Source: Acidicapsa ligni
GTDB lineage: Bacteria > Acidobacteriota > Terriglobia > Terriglobales > Acidobacteriaceae
Reading direction: 5' to 3'
Assembly (NCBI RefSeq): GCF_025685655.1
Contig: NZ_JAGSYG010000004.1
Coordinates: 186,001 to 250,000 of the forward strand
Length of the DNA stretch: 64,000 bases
The notes under the pieces were generated by a model. That model did not search any database. It was not told where the DNA came from and saw only the letters and a list, made by a program, of their open reading frames with translations. The position numbers and the translations under genes are program-made. Positions 34,926-43,956 of the stretch are shown here, one piece after another (position 1 is the stretch's first letter; every line of letters begins with the position of its first letter).

Positions 34926-36857
34926 CTACATACTGATTCCATGCCCATAGCTGTGTTCATACTTCGGTGCAATTTCCTGCTGCTGAACCGACTTGGCAAT
35001 CCCCGGTGCATGGGCGCTCTGGTGGGAAACATCATGGCCCAACGCCAGTGGAAGTTTTTCTCGGTCGTTGGTGAAAAGCTGAGCATCGTGGGCTCCGCGC
35101 GAAATAGCAACATAGGCCATACGATTGTTGAGCAAATCCTTAGCACCTAATTCTGTATCCACATGCACAAGGACACGCTCTGCTGTTTGTCCTTGGCTGG
35201 AGTGACTGGTGACGGCATACCCATGATCGAGGTGCGGATGCTGATTCACGTCCATTTGTATCTGCCGGCCATCCTCCATCTTCAAGCCAATGCGCTTCTC
35301 GTCCCCGATGCTGACGATCGTTCCGAGTTCACGGTTGGCAACGCCCAACTCCCGTGCCGGTGCAGTGACCTGCACACGATCTCCGATAGAGAAAGCTCGC
35401 TCCTCTTCGCGGTAGACCGAGACGCCCTGTTGACGGCGCGGATCGTAGGTCTGCTCTGAGCCATCCTTCCGCTCGACCGTGAGCCGGTTGCTCGAAGCAT
35501 CGACGGCAGACACTCGGGCGTACTCGCCTTTACCAATGCCCGTCTCTTTCGACGCGCGGCTGTACCGCAATATATCGCCAACCTCATAGCGTGCGGCCCA
35601 CATGCGATCTGCGCCGGTCAGGTCTTGCCGTGGCACAAGCACCTGCATCCGATGCTCTTCTTTGCTAACAACACCTCTGTCTTGTAATTCAGCACGAATG
35701 GCTTGATTGATCTCAATCCGAGAACGGTTGTCCGGCGAGACGGCCAGCGTGTTCTCCGGTGACTTCGCATATTCGCGCGCAATTGCCGCGAAGCGTTCGG
35801 CGGGGTCTTTTACTTCATGCACCCGGCCCTGCCGTTCCAATCCCACGATGGCCTCTCCGACCTGACCTAGGGCAAGCTGCTCAACCACCTGCTTTAACTC
35901 CGGGTCTTTCTGACGCACGATTTCGTCGAGCTTGATCGTCTTCATACCCGCGTCCTGAAGCTGCGCGAAGATGCGGCCTGCCTCGATGGACTCATGTTGA
36001 CGCGTATCACCCACCAGTAGGACACGGTCGTTCGGATGGAGTCGGGACAGAAACTCGTGCATCTGCTTCGTCGAAGCCAGAGATGACTCGTCCAGCACAT
36101 ACAGGCGTTTCTCTCCGGTATCGGGCTTCTGTCCGCGTGCAAGGTGCATCTGCAAGGTCGAAGTCTCGATCCCTGCTTCACCCAACTTTTGCGCTGCTCG
36201 TGATGTGGGCGCAAAGCCCTCCACCTTATATCCGTCAGCTTCCGCACCTTCGCGCACGACAGCCAGCGTTGTCGTTTTGCCTCCGCCTGCGATTCCATCC
36301 AATCCGACGATCTTCTCCCGCGCGAGAAAGACCGCATCGACCGCCTCACGTTGGGCTACATTCAACTCCGGGTGACGATCTTCGGTCGCAATGCGTATGC
36401 CCGGTCCCACCAGCATCGGATCTTCAAACCCGCGCTTGTTCCCGTCCTGCATAAGCTGGACCGTCTCGCGTTCCAAGCGCAGCATCGCGGAGGTCGTGAT
36501 CTGAGGCCCACGCACGGAGGTTGGTGCTCCACGAAACTCCCCTGCCTGCAGACGCCGGTCGAACTCCTGCCGGACCTGGCTATAGGTCGTTTCCCCCATC
36601 CCGCGCTTGAGGGCGCTTTCGAGGATGGTGCGACGGTCTTCGACGGCGGAGCGCTCGAAGAGATGATCGCGGGCATACGTCACCGCCCGCTGCGCCGCTT
36701 TATCTGGCTCCTGCACCTGTTGCTGTCCGCGTTCTCTGGCCTGCGCAACAACATGATCGGCCTGATGACCATACTGCGCGGCCAGATCGCGATGCTGCTT
36801 TAATACTTCCTCCGGCGAGAGCAGTTCCTTCCGGTCACGCGTGAAATGCGCCGCCAC
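34926..36857 (-). CDS. MobF relaxase, helicase part (TrwC/TraI-type), separated from relaxase part
   Basis: A 643-residue protein from GTG 36857. It carries the C-terminal helicase of TrwC/TraI relaxases: Walker A in GIAGGGKTTTLAVV, motif II in YVLDESSLAS, and motif VI region HGYAVTSHSSQGQTAERVLV. It unwinds the plasmid strand in the 5'-3' direction in conjugation. It is in the same phase as the relaxase gene upstream; only an amber codon (TAG, 36858-36860) divides them, so the two are the halves of one protein of about 915 residues. GGGAG lies before the GTG, so re-initiation is possible. Confidence 0.85.
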   Translation of the reverse strand: MAAHFTRDRKELLSPEEVLKQHRDLAAQYGHQADHVVAQARERGQQQVQEPDKAAQRAVTYARDHLFERSAVEDRRTILESALKRGMGETTYSQVRQEFDRRLQAGEFRGAPTSVRGPQITTSAMLRLERETVQLMQDGNKRGFEDPMLVGPGIRIATEDRHPELNVAQREAVDAVFLAREKIVGLDGIAGGGKTTTLAVVREGAEADGYKVEGFAPTSRAAQKLGEAGIETSTLQMHLARGQKPDTGEKRLYVLDESSLASTKQMHEFLSRLHPNDRVLLVGDTRQHESIEAGRIFAQLQDAGMKTIKLDEIVRQKDPELKQVVEQLALGQVGEAIVGLERQGRVHEVKDPAERFAAIAREYAKSPENTLAVSPDNRSRIEINQAIRAELQDRGVVSKEEHRMQVLVPRQDLTGADRMWAARYEVGDILRYSRASKETGIGKGEYARVSAVDASSNRLTVERKDGSEQTYDPRRQQGVSVYREEERAFSIGDRVQVTAPARELGVANRELGTIVSIGDEKRIGLKMEDGRQIQMDVNQHPHLDHGYAVTSHSSQGQTAERVLVHVDTELGAKDLLNNRMAYVAISRGAHDAQLFTNDREKLPLALGHDVSHQSAHAPGIAKSVQQQEIAPKYEHSYGHGISM

Positions 36858-37673
36858 CTAAGCGGCTCCCGCTCCATCGAGTCCCTGCGACCGAAGATGG
36901 TCTTTGATTTGTTCGCGGCGCGGGCTGGAAGCTTCGAGATATTCCTGCGTGTAGCCCTTGATCTCCGGCTGCCTATACTTGCCCGATTCAATCTCATAAC
37001 CTAGGCCTTGCAATCGCGAAGCCAGTTCCGCACGGTAGATCGATGTGGCATAGTGCTGCGAGGCGTATAGCTCGTGCGATTGCACGGAGCGCGTCTGTCC
37101 GTTATCGCGTTCGGTGACATTGAAGATGACAGCATGAGTATGAAGTTGCGGTGCAGCGTAGCCCTCGACGGGTCGTGCGGTATCGTGCTCGAACGTCGCA
37201 GCTACGAACTTGCCTGTTGTCTCCGGGGCATGAACGTTGCCGATCCGTGCTTGCGTGTAGTGTTCCAACTCACCCAATGCCACTCGAACGCTCTCGCGGT
37301 GAGCCTCTCGAACCCGATCATCACCGCCCACAAGTGCCGTCAACGAAACTGATTTTGGAGCCGAGAACGTTGCGTCCCATCCGGCGCGGTGCTCGACGCT
37401 GGTGACTGCCTTGCCGTTTTTGCCTTCGTAGGTGCGCGAGACCTGGTGCCTCACCATCTGCGCTTGGGTGAGCGGGTGCTGGCCTTCCGTCAGCCGTGCA
37501 AAGTGCTCATCACCTACAGCACCGCAGAGGCCCCACTCTGCTGCAAGCTGACCATGCCATTCGCTATGGCCTTCCTGGTTACGGCTCCAGTAGTTCTGCC
37601 GCTCCGACGCAAACTCCCGCTCATGGTACGAACGTACCTGGCCCGCTGACAACGGCTTGGAGAGCGTCAGCAT
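36858..37673 (-). CDS. MobF relaxase, nicking domain (TrwC/TraI-type)
   Basis: A 271-residue protein with the TrwC-type relaxase features: catalytic tyrosine candidates Tyr16 and Tyr28 (SYHEREF and QNYWS), SAPKSVSLTALVGGDDRV, and the metal-binding histidines His163, His178 and His180 in PQLHTHAVIFNV. It would cut oriT and attach covalently to the 5' end. Normally this domain is fused to the helicase, but here it ends at an in-frame TAG directly followed by GTG and the rest of the protein. CAG to TAG is the simplest origin. With separate chains the relaxase might still nick DNA but could not unwind in cis. Confidence 0.85.
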   Translation of the reverse strand: MLTLSKPLSAGQVRSYHEREFASERQNYWSRNQEGHSEWHGQLAAEWGLCGAVGDEHFARLTEGQHPLTQAQMVRHQVSRTYEGKNGKAVTSVEHRAGWDATFSAPKSVSLTALVGGDDRVREAHRESVRVALGELEHYTQARIGNVHAPETTGKFVAATFEHDTARPVEGYAAPQLHTHAVIFNVTERDNGQTRSVQSHELYASQHYATSIYRAELASRLQGLGYEIESGKYRQPEIKGYTQEYLEASSPRREQIKDHLRSQGLDGAGAA

Positions 37674-37828
37674 ACAGAGATTCTAACAACAAGCAAAGAA
37701 AGCTACAGGGAGCACTTACGAAAGTTGGCAAATGCTTGCGATGAGCTGACTCTATCTGGATTATCAGCTTAGAATGGAGCGCATGATTCAGGGGCCAGAC
37801 CTACTACACAGAGAAAATCGGGAGCCCA

Positions 37829-39468
37829 ATGAGCAAGAGTCGACCGTTCTCCATATATCTTCTCAAATCCGAATACCACGCCAGCAACAGTCTAGTCGAA
37901 GACCATAAGCTAACCGAGGTATCCACCAACACGATGCCCGAAGGGGCTTCTCTCTTCATTCTCGATGGGAGCCCAAGCGACCCGTGGTGGAGGTCCTATT
38001 TCGGAGTTCAGATGGTTTTGAAGCAGGTGAGCAAGAGCGCCCTGCTTTTTCTGCCGGTGGATGACCGATGCTTTGCATTATCGTTTGGCCATGCCCATCA
38101 CAGCCTACGTGACGAAAGTTTCGAGTATGACTTTGGGCTACGTGTGACTCTGAATTGCGTCGACCCGAAAGAGCTGAAGAGTACAGACACGCTTGATCCG
38201 GGCGCGGCACTTCGCCGAAGAACCCAATTGCCGATAGGGTCCGATCTCACATATTTCGACTTCGACGGTAACAGTGCAATCCTAAAAGCCTGACTGGCAA
38301 GGTGCTTCCCGAGTTCCGAGAGCTCTTTGCTAACGTCACCGGTTCTAGCAGTCTCACTATCCGGTCAAATGTGGGCGCGAACGGGTTGCTGGCGCTATGC
38401 CGGAGACTTCTCGGGTTTTACAACAGCCAAAACTATCGGACAACGTTCCCAGACATTGAAAACATAGTGCCGCTGAAAGACCCTGCTGTCATTGACAGAC
38501 TCAGAGAGAAACTCATCGAAGGCATTCGCGTTAAGAGTGATGGGCTCTTTCTGACAGTACCCGACATGGTCGATTACAGAGATCAAGGGTATATAGCCTC
38601 ATTTTCGGGTGCGGGCAGCAGCCTCAACCATGAGGACATTTTCATGACGAAATTCTATGAATATCTTGAGGCCCACGAACAGGCCTTGGAAAATCTCAGC
38701 TATGTCCAACTTTGCGGATACGGACTCGTTCTGGCTGACGAAGAAGGAAACATTCGCAAGCGTTACAACCTCGTTAACTGTCTGATCTTCGATACGGAAC
38801 TAGACAATCAAACTCAAACATTTCATCTAACCGAGGGTAAGTGGTACAGAGTCGAAAATTCATATATCACTAAACTTTCAGAAGCTCTGGATCCGCTATG
38901 GACGGATATCTCCTTACCTCATTTTGTCCACACCAGCGAAGGACATTACAACGAGGCGATCGCTGCCGACAACGAAGCCTTCATTTGTCTCGACATGCAA
39001 AGCATCGGACCGCCGGGGCAGACGCGAATAGAGCCCTGTGATCTCTATTCCGTCGATGGGGAGTTTGCGGTGTTCCATCACATCAAGAGGTCTACAGTTT
39101 CCGCTCAGCTAAGCCATCTTTTCAATCAAGGAAATAACTCCATAGAGCTCATTAAATTGGAGGAGACTTGCCTCACCTCTCTGAGAGAACTCATCACAGA
39201 GAGGACGACAGCGGCCACCCTAGACGCGTTTCTTAGACCCCTCGCAGGAAAACGCTACAGAGTTGTCTTCGGCATCGTGACCCATAAAGATAGCGCCAGA
39301 AGATCTGAAAATCTCCCGCTGTTTTCGCGCGTGAGCCTTATGCGGATCGCCCGTTCGCTTCGCCTTAAAGACACTCAATGCAGGTTCGGTTTCATTGACG
39401 ACCGCTCGGAAAAGAAGGACGGTGTGCCAAAAAAACGCAAGACAAAGGCAGATGCCACGCTGGCGTAG
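37829..39468 (+). pseudogene. TIGR04141 (DUF6119) family gene, frameshifted
   Basis: The first frame (37829-38293) encodes the N-terminal third (FSIYLLKSEYHASNSLVED ... GSDLTYFDFDGNSAILKA) and the second (38302-39468) the rest (EFRELFANVTGSSSLTIRS ... FHHIKRSTVSAQLSHLFNQG). Joined, they match the sporadically distributed TIGR04141 family (about 550 residues). Adding one A to the A-run at 38284-38287 restores the conserved LKSLTGK junction, so a one-base deletion or a base-calling error is the cause. The gene lies opposite to the mobilization genes on both sides, as cargo. The family's function is not established to my knowledge. Confidence 0.8.
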
Positions 39469-39515
39469 GAGTGCTCACATAAGAACAAAACAGCCAAGCT
39501 TAGATGTGTTTCTCT

Positions 39516-41483
39516 TCATTCAATCCCTTTACTCTCATCCCAACTGAACCCTTTCCGCTTCACCTCGGGCCTTTCCTCCAGCGGCAAAACTCCCTGCACG
39601 GGCTTCTTGGTTTCGGCAGCCTTGGCAGGAACCGATGTCTTCACGGCGTCTGTTTTGCGGGGCGGCGGCTGTTCTCTGGTCCGTTCCAGAAACTCCGGCT
39701 GCCTGTTCTGTTTCTTCGCCAGCCGAAACCTCGCTGGTACGACATGATTCTCCAGCTTGATAAAGCCTGTGAGCGGTCCGAGCCCACCTATCTCGGAGGC
39801 CATGATGAGCGGCTTGGTGGCAATCTCCATAGCGAAGCTCTTTTTCGAGCGAAGCAAACCCGTGCTGCGAGATTCCTTAAGACGTTCCACTTCGATTTCG
39901 CCGATGGCCTCGGAGATCCACTTCGCCGCGCGGGGTTCCGAAGTCTTCAAAAATATCTTGGTCGCAGGCTGGGACAGCATCGCTTCGGCATCCTGGCCGT
40001 AGCGCTTCTCCATCTGGCTACGTCCCTGCAAGCCCATCACGACGGGATTGCCATACTTACGATTTTCAGTCACAGCAGTATGAAGCTGAGGGAGTTTATT
40101 GAGGCTCGCCAACTCGTCCAGCACGAACCATACCGGCTTCACCGCTGGGTCTTCGCAATATCCCATCATGCGCAGGATAAAGAGGTCGAGCCATGCCGAA
40201 TGCAGCGGCAGGACCTTCTGCCGATAGGCAGGAGAAGAGGTCAGAAATACCCAGCGTTTGCGTTCGGTGTACCACTCGGAGGTCGCGAAATTTCTTGGTG
40301 GATACTCCCACTCCGGCAATAGTTCCAGGCTGTCGGCCACCATATTCAGGCTGGACAGCACACCGGCACGTTGGGCTGGTGCACCGGGATGGAGCAGGGC
40401 CGCGAGTGGCGTTCCTTTCACTACTTCATCGATGCTCTGCGGATCGGCCATCATCCGCAGGATGTCTCGGGGTTGAGGCCCTTTTCGCAGCAAGTATGCA
40501 AGCACTCGGCGAGGGGCATCGGTGAAAAAGGCTTTCTCGTACTCTTTGTCCGGCAACATCGCGGAGGCGATGGTGGTGGCTGTCTCGGGCCGGTCGATCT
40601 CATCACCCAACGCCCAGTAAGGGCAGCGCTGATCGAGCGGATTCAGGATCAGGTCACCTCTCCTAGGGCTGTAGAATTCGCCGAGGAAATCCATTGCCGG
40701 GTCATAGACGATAGCGCTCTCGCCCCTGTCTTCGACCTGACGCAGGAGCTGGCGAATGGCCGAACTTTTACCCGAGCCCGTGTCACCCATGAGCAGGACA
40801 TGGCTGGACTCCAGCCGTCGCGGGATATGAAAGCTGCGGGCGGGCAGGAACCGCCCGAGCGTTCCCTCGCGCTCCATCTGGAAGCGGATACCGCCATCGC
40901 TGGAACCGCGCAGTGCGATGAGAAGTTCAGGGCCTTTGGTAGGCCGTCCATGACGCTGCTCGTGCTTGCGGCTGACGCGAAGTTTATGGCCAAAGAAGAG
41001 CCACAGCAGGTGCAGGGAGAGCACCAACGCCGTCAGATAAAGCATTGGTCGGAGGAAGATCAGCCATGCAGGATCGCCGTCGTAGATTGTGTCCCTCAGG
41101 TAGGCTTGCAACTCCTTCGCACGGACTTTCCCTGAAGGTTTAATCTCGACTCCACGCCAGCCTTCTGATATTGCTTTTGAACTCAGTGCGAGAGGCTGTT
41201 TCGGGTTCGGCCCTTTTACCGCATCCTCGGGCAAAAGCGGTTCCGCTTTCCGCCCCGCAGCCGTCTTCTCGGCATAGCGAACGGTGGTCATCGCGCCGGG
41301 GTAGCCGCCCAGCGTAGAACATGTGGCGTAGGTTCCGAGGTAGAAAGTCTGGACGGGATTCATGGTCCAGCCGAGCCACAGCGAGGCCGGAAGAATCACC
41401 AGAAACGGCCCCAGGACGAAGAACAAAATCAGCCACAGGAGCCATCTTCCCCGGCTGGGAAAACGCATCGCTCCGACGCTCAT
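39516..41483 (-). CDS. Type IV coupling protein (VirD4/TraD/TraG-like)
   Basis: A 655-residue ATPase with two N-terminal membrane helices (about 12-38 and 141-165), Walker A MGDTGSGKS (232-240) and Walker B in PVWFVLDELASL, the pattern of coupling proteins that deliver relaxase-DNA to the mating channel. A proline/lysine-rich tail follows the ATPase region. It overlaps the MobC-like gene by 4 bases. The element has a coupling protein but no VirB genes, which is common in mobilizable elements that borrow a channel. Confidence 0.9.
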   Translation of the reverse strand: MSVGAMRFPSRGRWLLWLILFFVLGPFLVILPASLWLGWTMNPVQTFYLGTYATCSTLGGYPGAMTTVRYAEKTAAGRKAEPLLPEDAVKGPNPKQPLALSSKAISEGWRGVEIKPSGKVRAKELQAYLRDTIYDGDPAWLIFLRPMLYLTALVLSLHLLWLFFGHKLRVSRKHEQRHGRPTKGPELLIALRGSSDGGIRFQMEREGTLGRFLPARSFHIPRRLESSHVLLMGDTGSGKSSAIRQLLRQVEDRGESAIVYDPAMDFLGEFYSPRRGDLILNPLDQRCPYWALGDEIDRPETATTIASAMLPDKEYEKAFFTDAPRRVLAYLLRKGPQPRDILRMMADPQSIDEVVKGTPLAALLHPGAPAQRAGVLSSLNMVADSLELLPEWEYPPRNFATSEWYTERKRWVFLTSSPAYRQKVLPLHSAWLDLFILRMMGYCEDPAVKPVWFVLDELASLNKLPQLHTAVTENRKYGNPVVMGLQGRSQMEKRYGQDAEAMLSQPATKIFLKTSEPRAAKWISEAIGEIEVERLKESRSTGLLRSKKSFAMEIATKPLIMASEIGGLGPLTGFIKLENHVVPARFRLAKKQNRQPEFLERTREQPPPRKTDAVKTSVPAKAAETKKPVQGVLPLEERPEVKRKGFSWDESKGIE

Positions 41484-41905
41484 TTCTGCCCTCCGGTTCC
41501 GCCCTCTCCGGCAATGAACTCAGTGAGCAATTTGCGGGCGTCGGCCAGCTTCCTCGCCTCTGCTTTGTCCCGGATTTTGATGACAGATTCTGGCAGCAGA
41601 TACGTGCCTTCGCTCTGCGCCGAGGCCGACGCATGGAAGAGATTCAGGAGCATGAAACGGAGCGCCGAAATCTCCGCCAGCAACAACTCCGTGGGGTCGA
41701 CAGGGCGCTCTCGGGCGGCGTTCAGGGCAAGCTCCCGCAGCCATACCGCGAGCGTCTTGCCGTTCTTCTCGGCAGCCGCTTCAACCTCCCGAAGCTCTTC
41801 CGGAGTGATCCTTGTCGCGATGGTTTTGGTGCGGAAGCCGGGCTTTTCCTGAGCGCTTTCCGAAGCGCTGGAAGCCGCCGGAGAACCGTTGACGAGAGGG
41901 CTCAT
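41480..41905 (-). CDS. MobC-like relaxosome accessory protein (ribbon-helix-helix type)
   Basis: A protein of 141 residues from ATG 41905, with GAGG upstream. A disordered N-terminus (to about residue 28) precedes a ribbon-helix-helix region (RTKTIATRITPEELREVEAA, EKNGKTLAVWLREL) such as those of MobC/TrwA/TraM-type accessory proteins, then a helical tail. Such proteins bind near oriT and help the relaxase. The stop overlaps the coupling protein start (ATGA), and the candidate oriT lies just upstream of it, as in other mobilizable elements. Confidence 0.75.
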   Translation of the reverse strand: MSPLVNGSPAASSASESAQEKPGFRTKTIATRITPEELREVEAAAEKNGKTLAVWLRELALNAARERPVDPTELLLAEISALRFMLLNLFHASASAQSEGTYLLPESVIKIRDKAEARKLADARKLLTEFIAGEGGTGGQK

Positions 41906-42041
41906 GGGGAACCTCGCCTTACAAATAGCTTGCTCCCAGTCAGCTTCCTGCGTCAATTGGCTGATTTTGGCTGAAGTGCGCAAGCCCCGCGAAATCAATC
42001 TGTTTACGCTGACGTGCGATCTGCGTTTACATCGCGCGATC

Positions 42042-42146
42042 TGGAGCAACCGCACAATCAGCGTAACGATTCGTGCAAACAGCGATGCTACAGATTCTAA
42101 AAGCGTTCACCCACGTAAACAGAATGCTCGCTGCGCGGTTGCTCCA
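42042..42146. other. Candidate oriT region with 12-bp inverted repeat
   Basis: TGGAGCAACCGC (42042-42053) recurs inverted as GCGGTTGCTCCA (42135-42146), with 81 bases between. Nearby are the repeated words GCGATCTG and CGCGATCTGG. The 414-base gap (41906-42319) between the MobC-like gene and a divergently oriented cargo gene is the usual position of oriT. No nic site can be assigned from sequence alone. Confidence 0.4.
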
Positions 42147-42319
42147 CAGTTCCCAGTTGGGGGTGATGTGTCAGCCTCAACCCGATGCCGCAGGCATCGC
42201 ACGGATTTCTGCAAACAAATATGCGGCGGGTTATGAGAGCATCGGGCCGCTGGTGATCCATCCGGACGAGACACATTCGACTCGTGGTGGCCGAATCGCA
42301 TCACTCACAAAGGACGACC

Positions 42320-43495
42320 TCAGGCCTTTCCAGGACTCAGATCGACTGACAGCGGCAACTCTCCCGTGACCAAACCACGCAGAATACCGTATGAGTCGAG
42401 ATGAAAAATTGCGCGGAACTGATCGCCCTCAGCTTTCAGGATTCCCGAATATAAGGGCTTGTAGTCAAGCAGTCCGCGAAAATCGCGAGCGCGGATTAGT
42501 TCCAGAATACGGGCGTCTACCGCCATGTAAGCCTGGACGTTTTCGTCATCTCGAGCATCCAGTGATAGCGGGATTGGAAGTATGCTCCGTTCCCAAAACG
42601 ATCCCAAAAAACGTTGGCGTTTGCCATCGTAAATTGTTGTCAGTTGAGCCCTCCAAAAGCGTCGGCTTGGACGAGCATCGGTGCCGAATAAATCATCTAG
42701 GGTTTGGGAATGATTCTGCATGAGTTGCGGATCATCGGCAACTTGCATAAGAAGCTCCGATCCCTCCCGCTTGCCGACCGCATCATCGAACCTGCGAGCA
42801 TAGAACCGTATGACTTGTCGGGTCGCTTCGTCGAAGTGGTCTCTTGCACCACGTTCTGGATCAGTAATCTCGATATCAAAGATCCTTTGCCGGTCTACGG
42901 TCCACAAAGAACTAATGAGTCCGATGGCCCGATCATATCGTTTCGGTTCTGCGAGTGCTTGGATTTTGGCTGCTATGGAGACCCTTTGTCTACTTGAAGA
43001 CGCGTTGTTGAAAGTACCCTTTGCTTCGATGCGAACTAGTCTTCCGCCGGACGGGCCGTATGCTTCGAAATCGAAACGACTTGCCACTTTAAATAGCGTA
43101 CGCGCGTCTATGACCTGAGCCACTCGCAACATCTCGAGTCCCAAGCCTACACCGAAGATCTCAGAGCAGAGACGCTTCACATCTGGGTCGCCGGGGTCTT
43201 CAACGTACAGTAGGTCGCCATCAACATATGGATTGACCATCGCGCCAATCGCCCATGCCAACGCCATCGCCCGCTGTCTAGGAGTACCCCCCGTAATGGC
43301 TTGGCTGTTAACGCGATCAGCGAAGTGTCTGCCCGCTTGCGTCATCACGTCTTCTAAGTAGAGCTCAACTCCGTTTGCGACGATATCGGTGACCCACTGT
43401 GGTGTCTTACCCGTACAACTGCTGGCAGCACCTGTTCGGATGAGAAGTCGAAATGATTCTTGGGGGATGCTGCTGACGTTGATCTCATATGTCAT
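42320..43495 (-). CDS. Hypothetical protein with PD-(D/E)XK-like motif
   Basis: A protein of 391 residues from ATG 43495 (the GTG at 43531 is an alternative; neither has a strong ribosome site). Residues 142-159, Asp142, Glu157 and Lys159 in DFEAYGPSGGRLVRIEAKG, match the PD-(D/E)XK nuclease triad in order and spacing. The rest has a helical N-terminus and a C-terminal region with FHLDSYGILRGLVTG. No family name is recognised. Placed next to a DUF262/HNH gene it may be part of a defence set. Confidence 0.6.
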   Translation of the reverse strand: MTYEINVSSIPQESFRLLIRTGAASSCTGKTPQWVTDIVANGVELYLEDVMTQAGRHFADRVNSQAITGGTPRQRAMALAWAIGAMVNPYVDGDLLYVEDPGDPDVKRLCSEIFGVGLGLEMLRVAQVIDARTLFKVASRFDFEAYGPSGGRLVRIEAKGTFNNASSSRQRVSIAAKIQALAEPKRYDRAIGLISSLWTVDRQRIFDIEITDPERGARDHFDEATRQVIRFYARRFDDAVGKREGSELLMQVADDPQLMQNHSQTLDDLFGTDARPSRRFWRAQLTTIYDGKRQRFLGSFWERSILPIPLSLDARDDENVQAYMAVDARILELIRARDFRGLLDYKPLYSGILKAEGDQFRAIFHLDSYGILRGLVTGELPLSVDLSPGKA

Positions 43496-43956
43496 GGATG
43501 TTGGGAACTGCCGCTTTCCGAATGACTGCACTATGACTGCCCACGATCACGCATGGTGAAGAAAGTTGACTTCATCAGGATAACGTTTGTTCTACTCACC
43601 AGTCACTGGCCATTCCCGGAAAGAGTGGAATATCGATAAGGTCGCCATAAACTCAATGTCGAAGTCAGTTCAGATGAAATGGAAAAGGTGCAGGCTCTAG
43701 AAAAGACATACAGACTTAGCGTACTTAGCACTTGCGTTACAAACAGACGGGAGACACGGTTTACAACGAGGTGGAACGGCGACCGCTGCCGAACATTGGG
43801 TGTCCGACGCGAACGCGGCGCGGAAGGTTACCAGACTCGACGAGCTCACCGGCTAGACAGGTTCGCACATTGCGTAAGCTGGTCTTCGAGACACTTGAGC
43901 CGAAAGGTGGCTAATATCATTCGAATCCCAATCGAGAACGACAGTGGATCAACCCC
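43496..43956. other. Gap without supported gene
   Basis: The 461 bases between the PD-(D/E)XK-like gene and the stop of the DUF262 gene have no open frame with ribosome site or family likeness. It holds the promoter region of the PD-(D/E)XK-like gene and, at its other end, the 3' trailer of the DUF262 gene. Confidence 0.5.
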
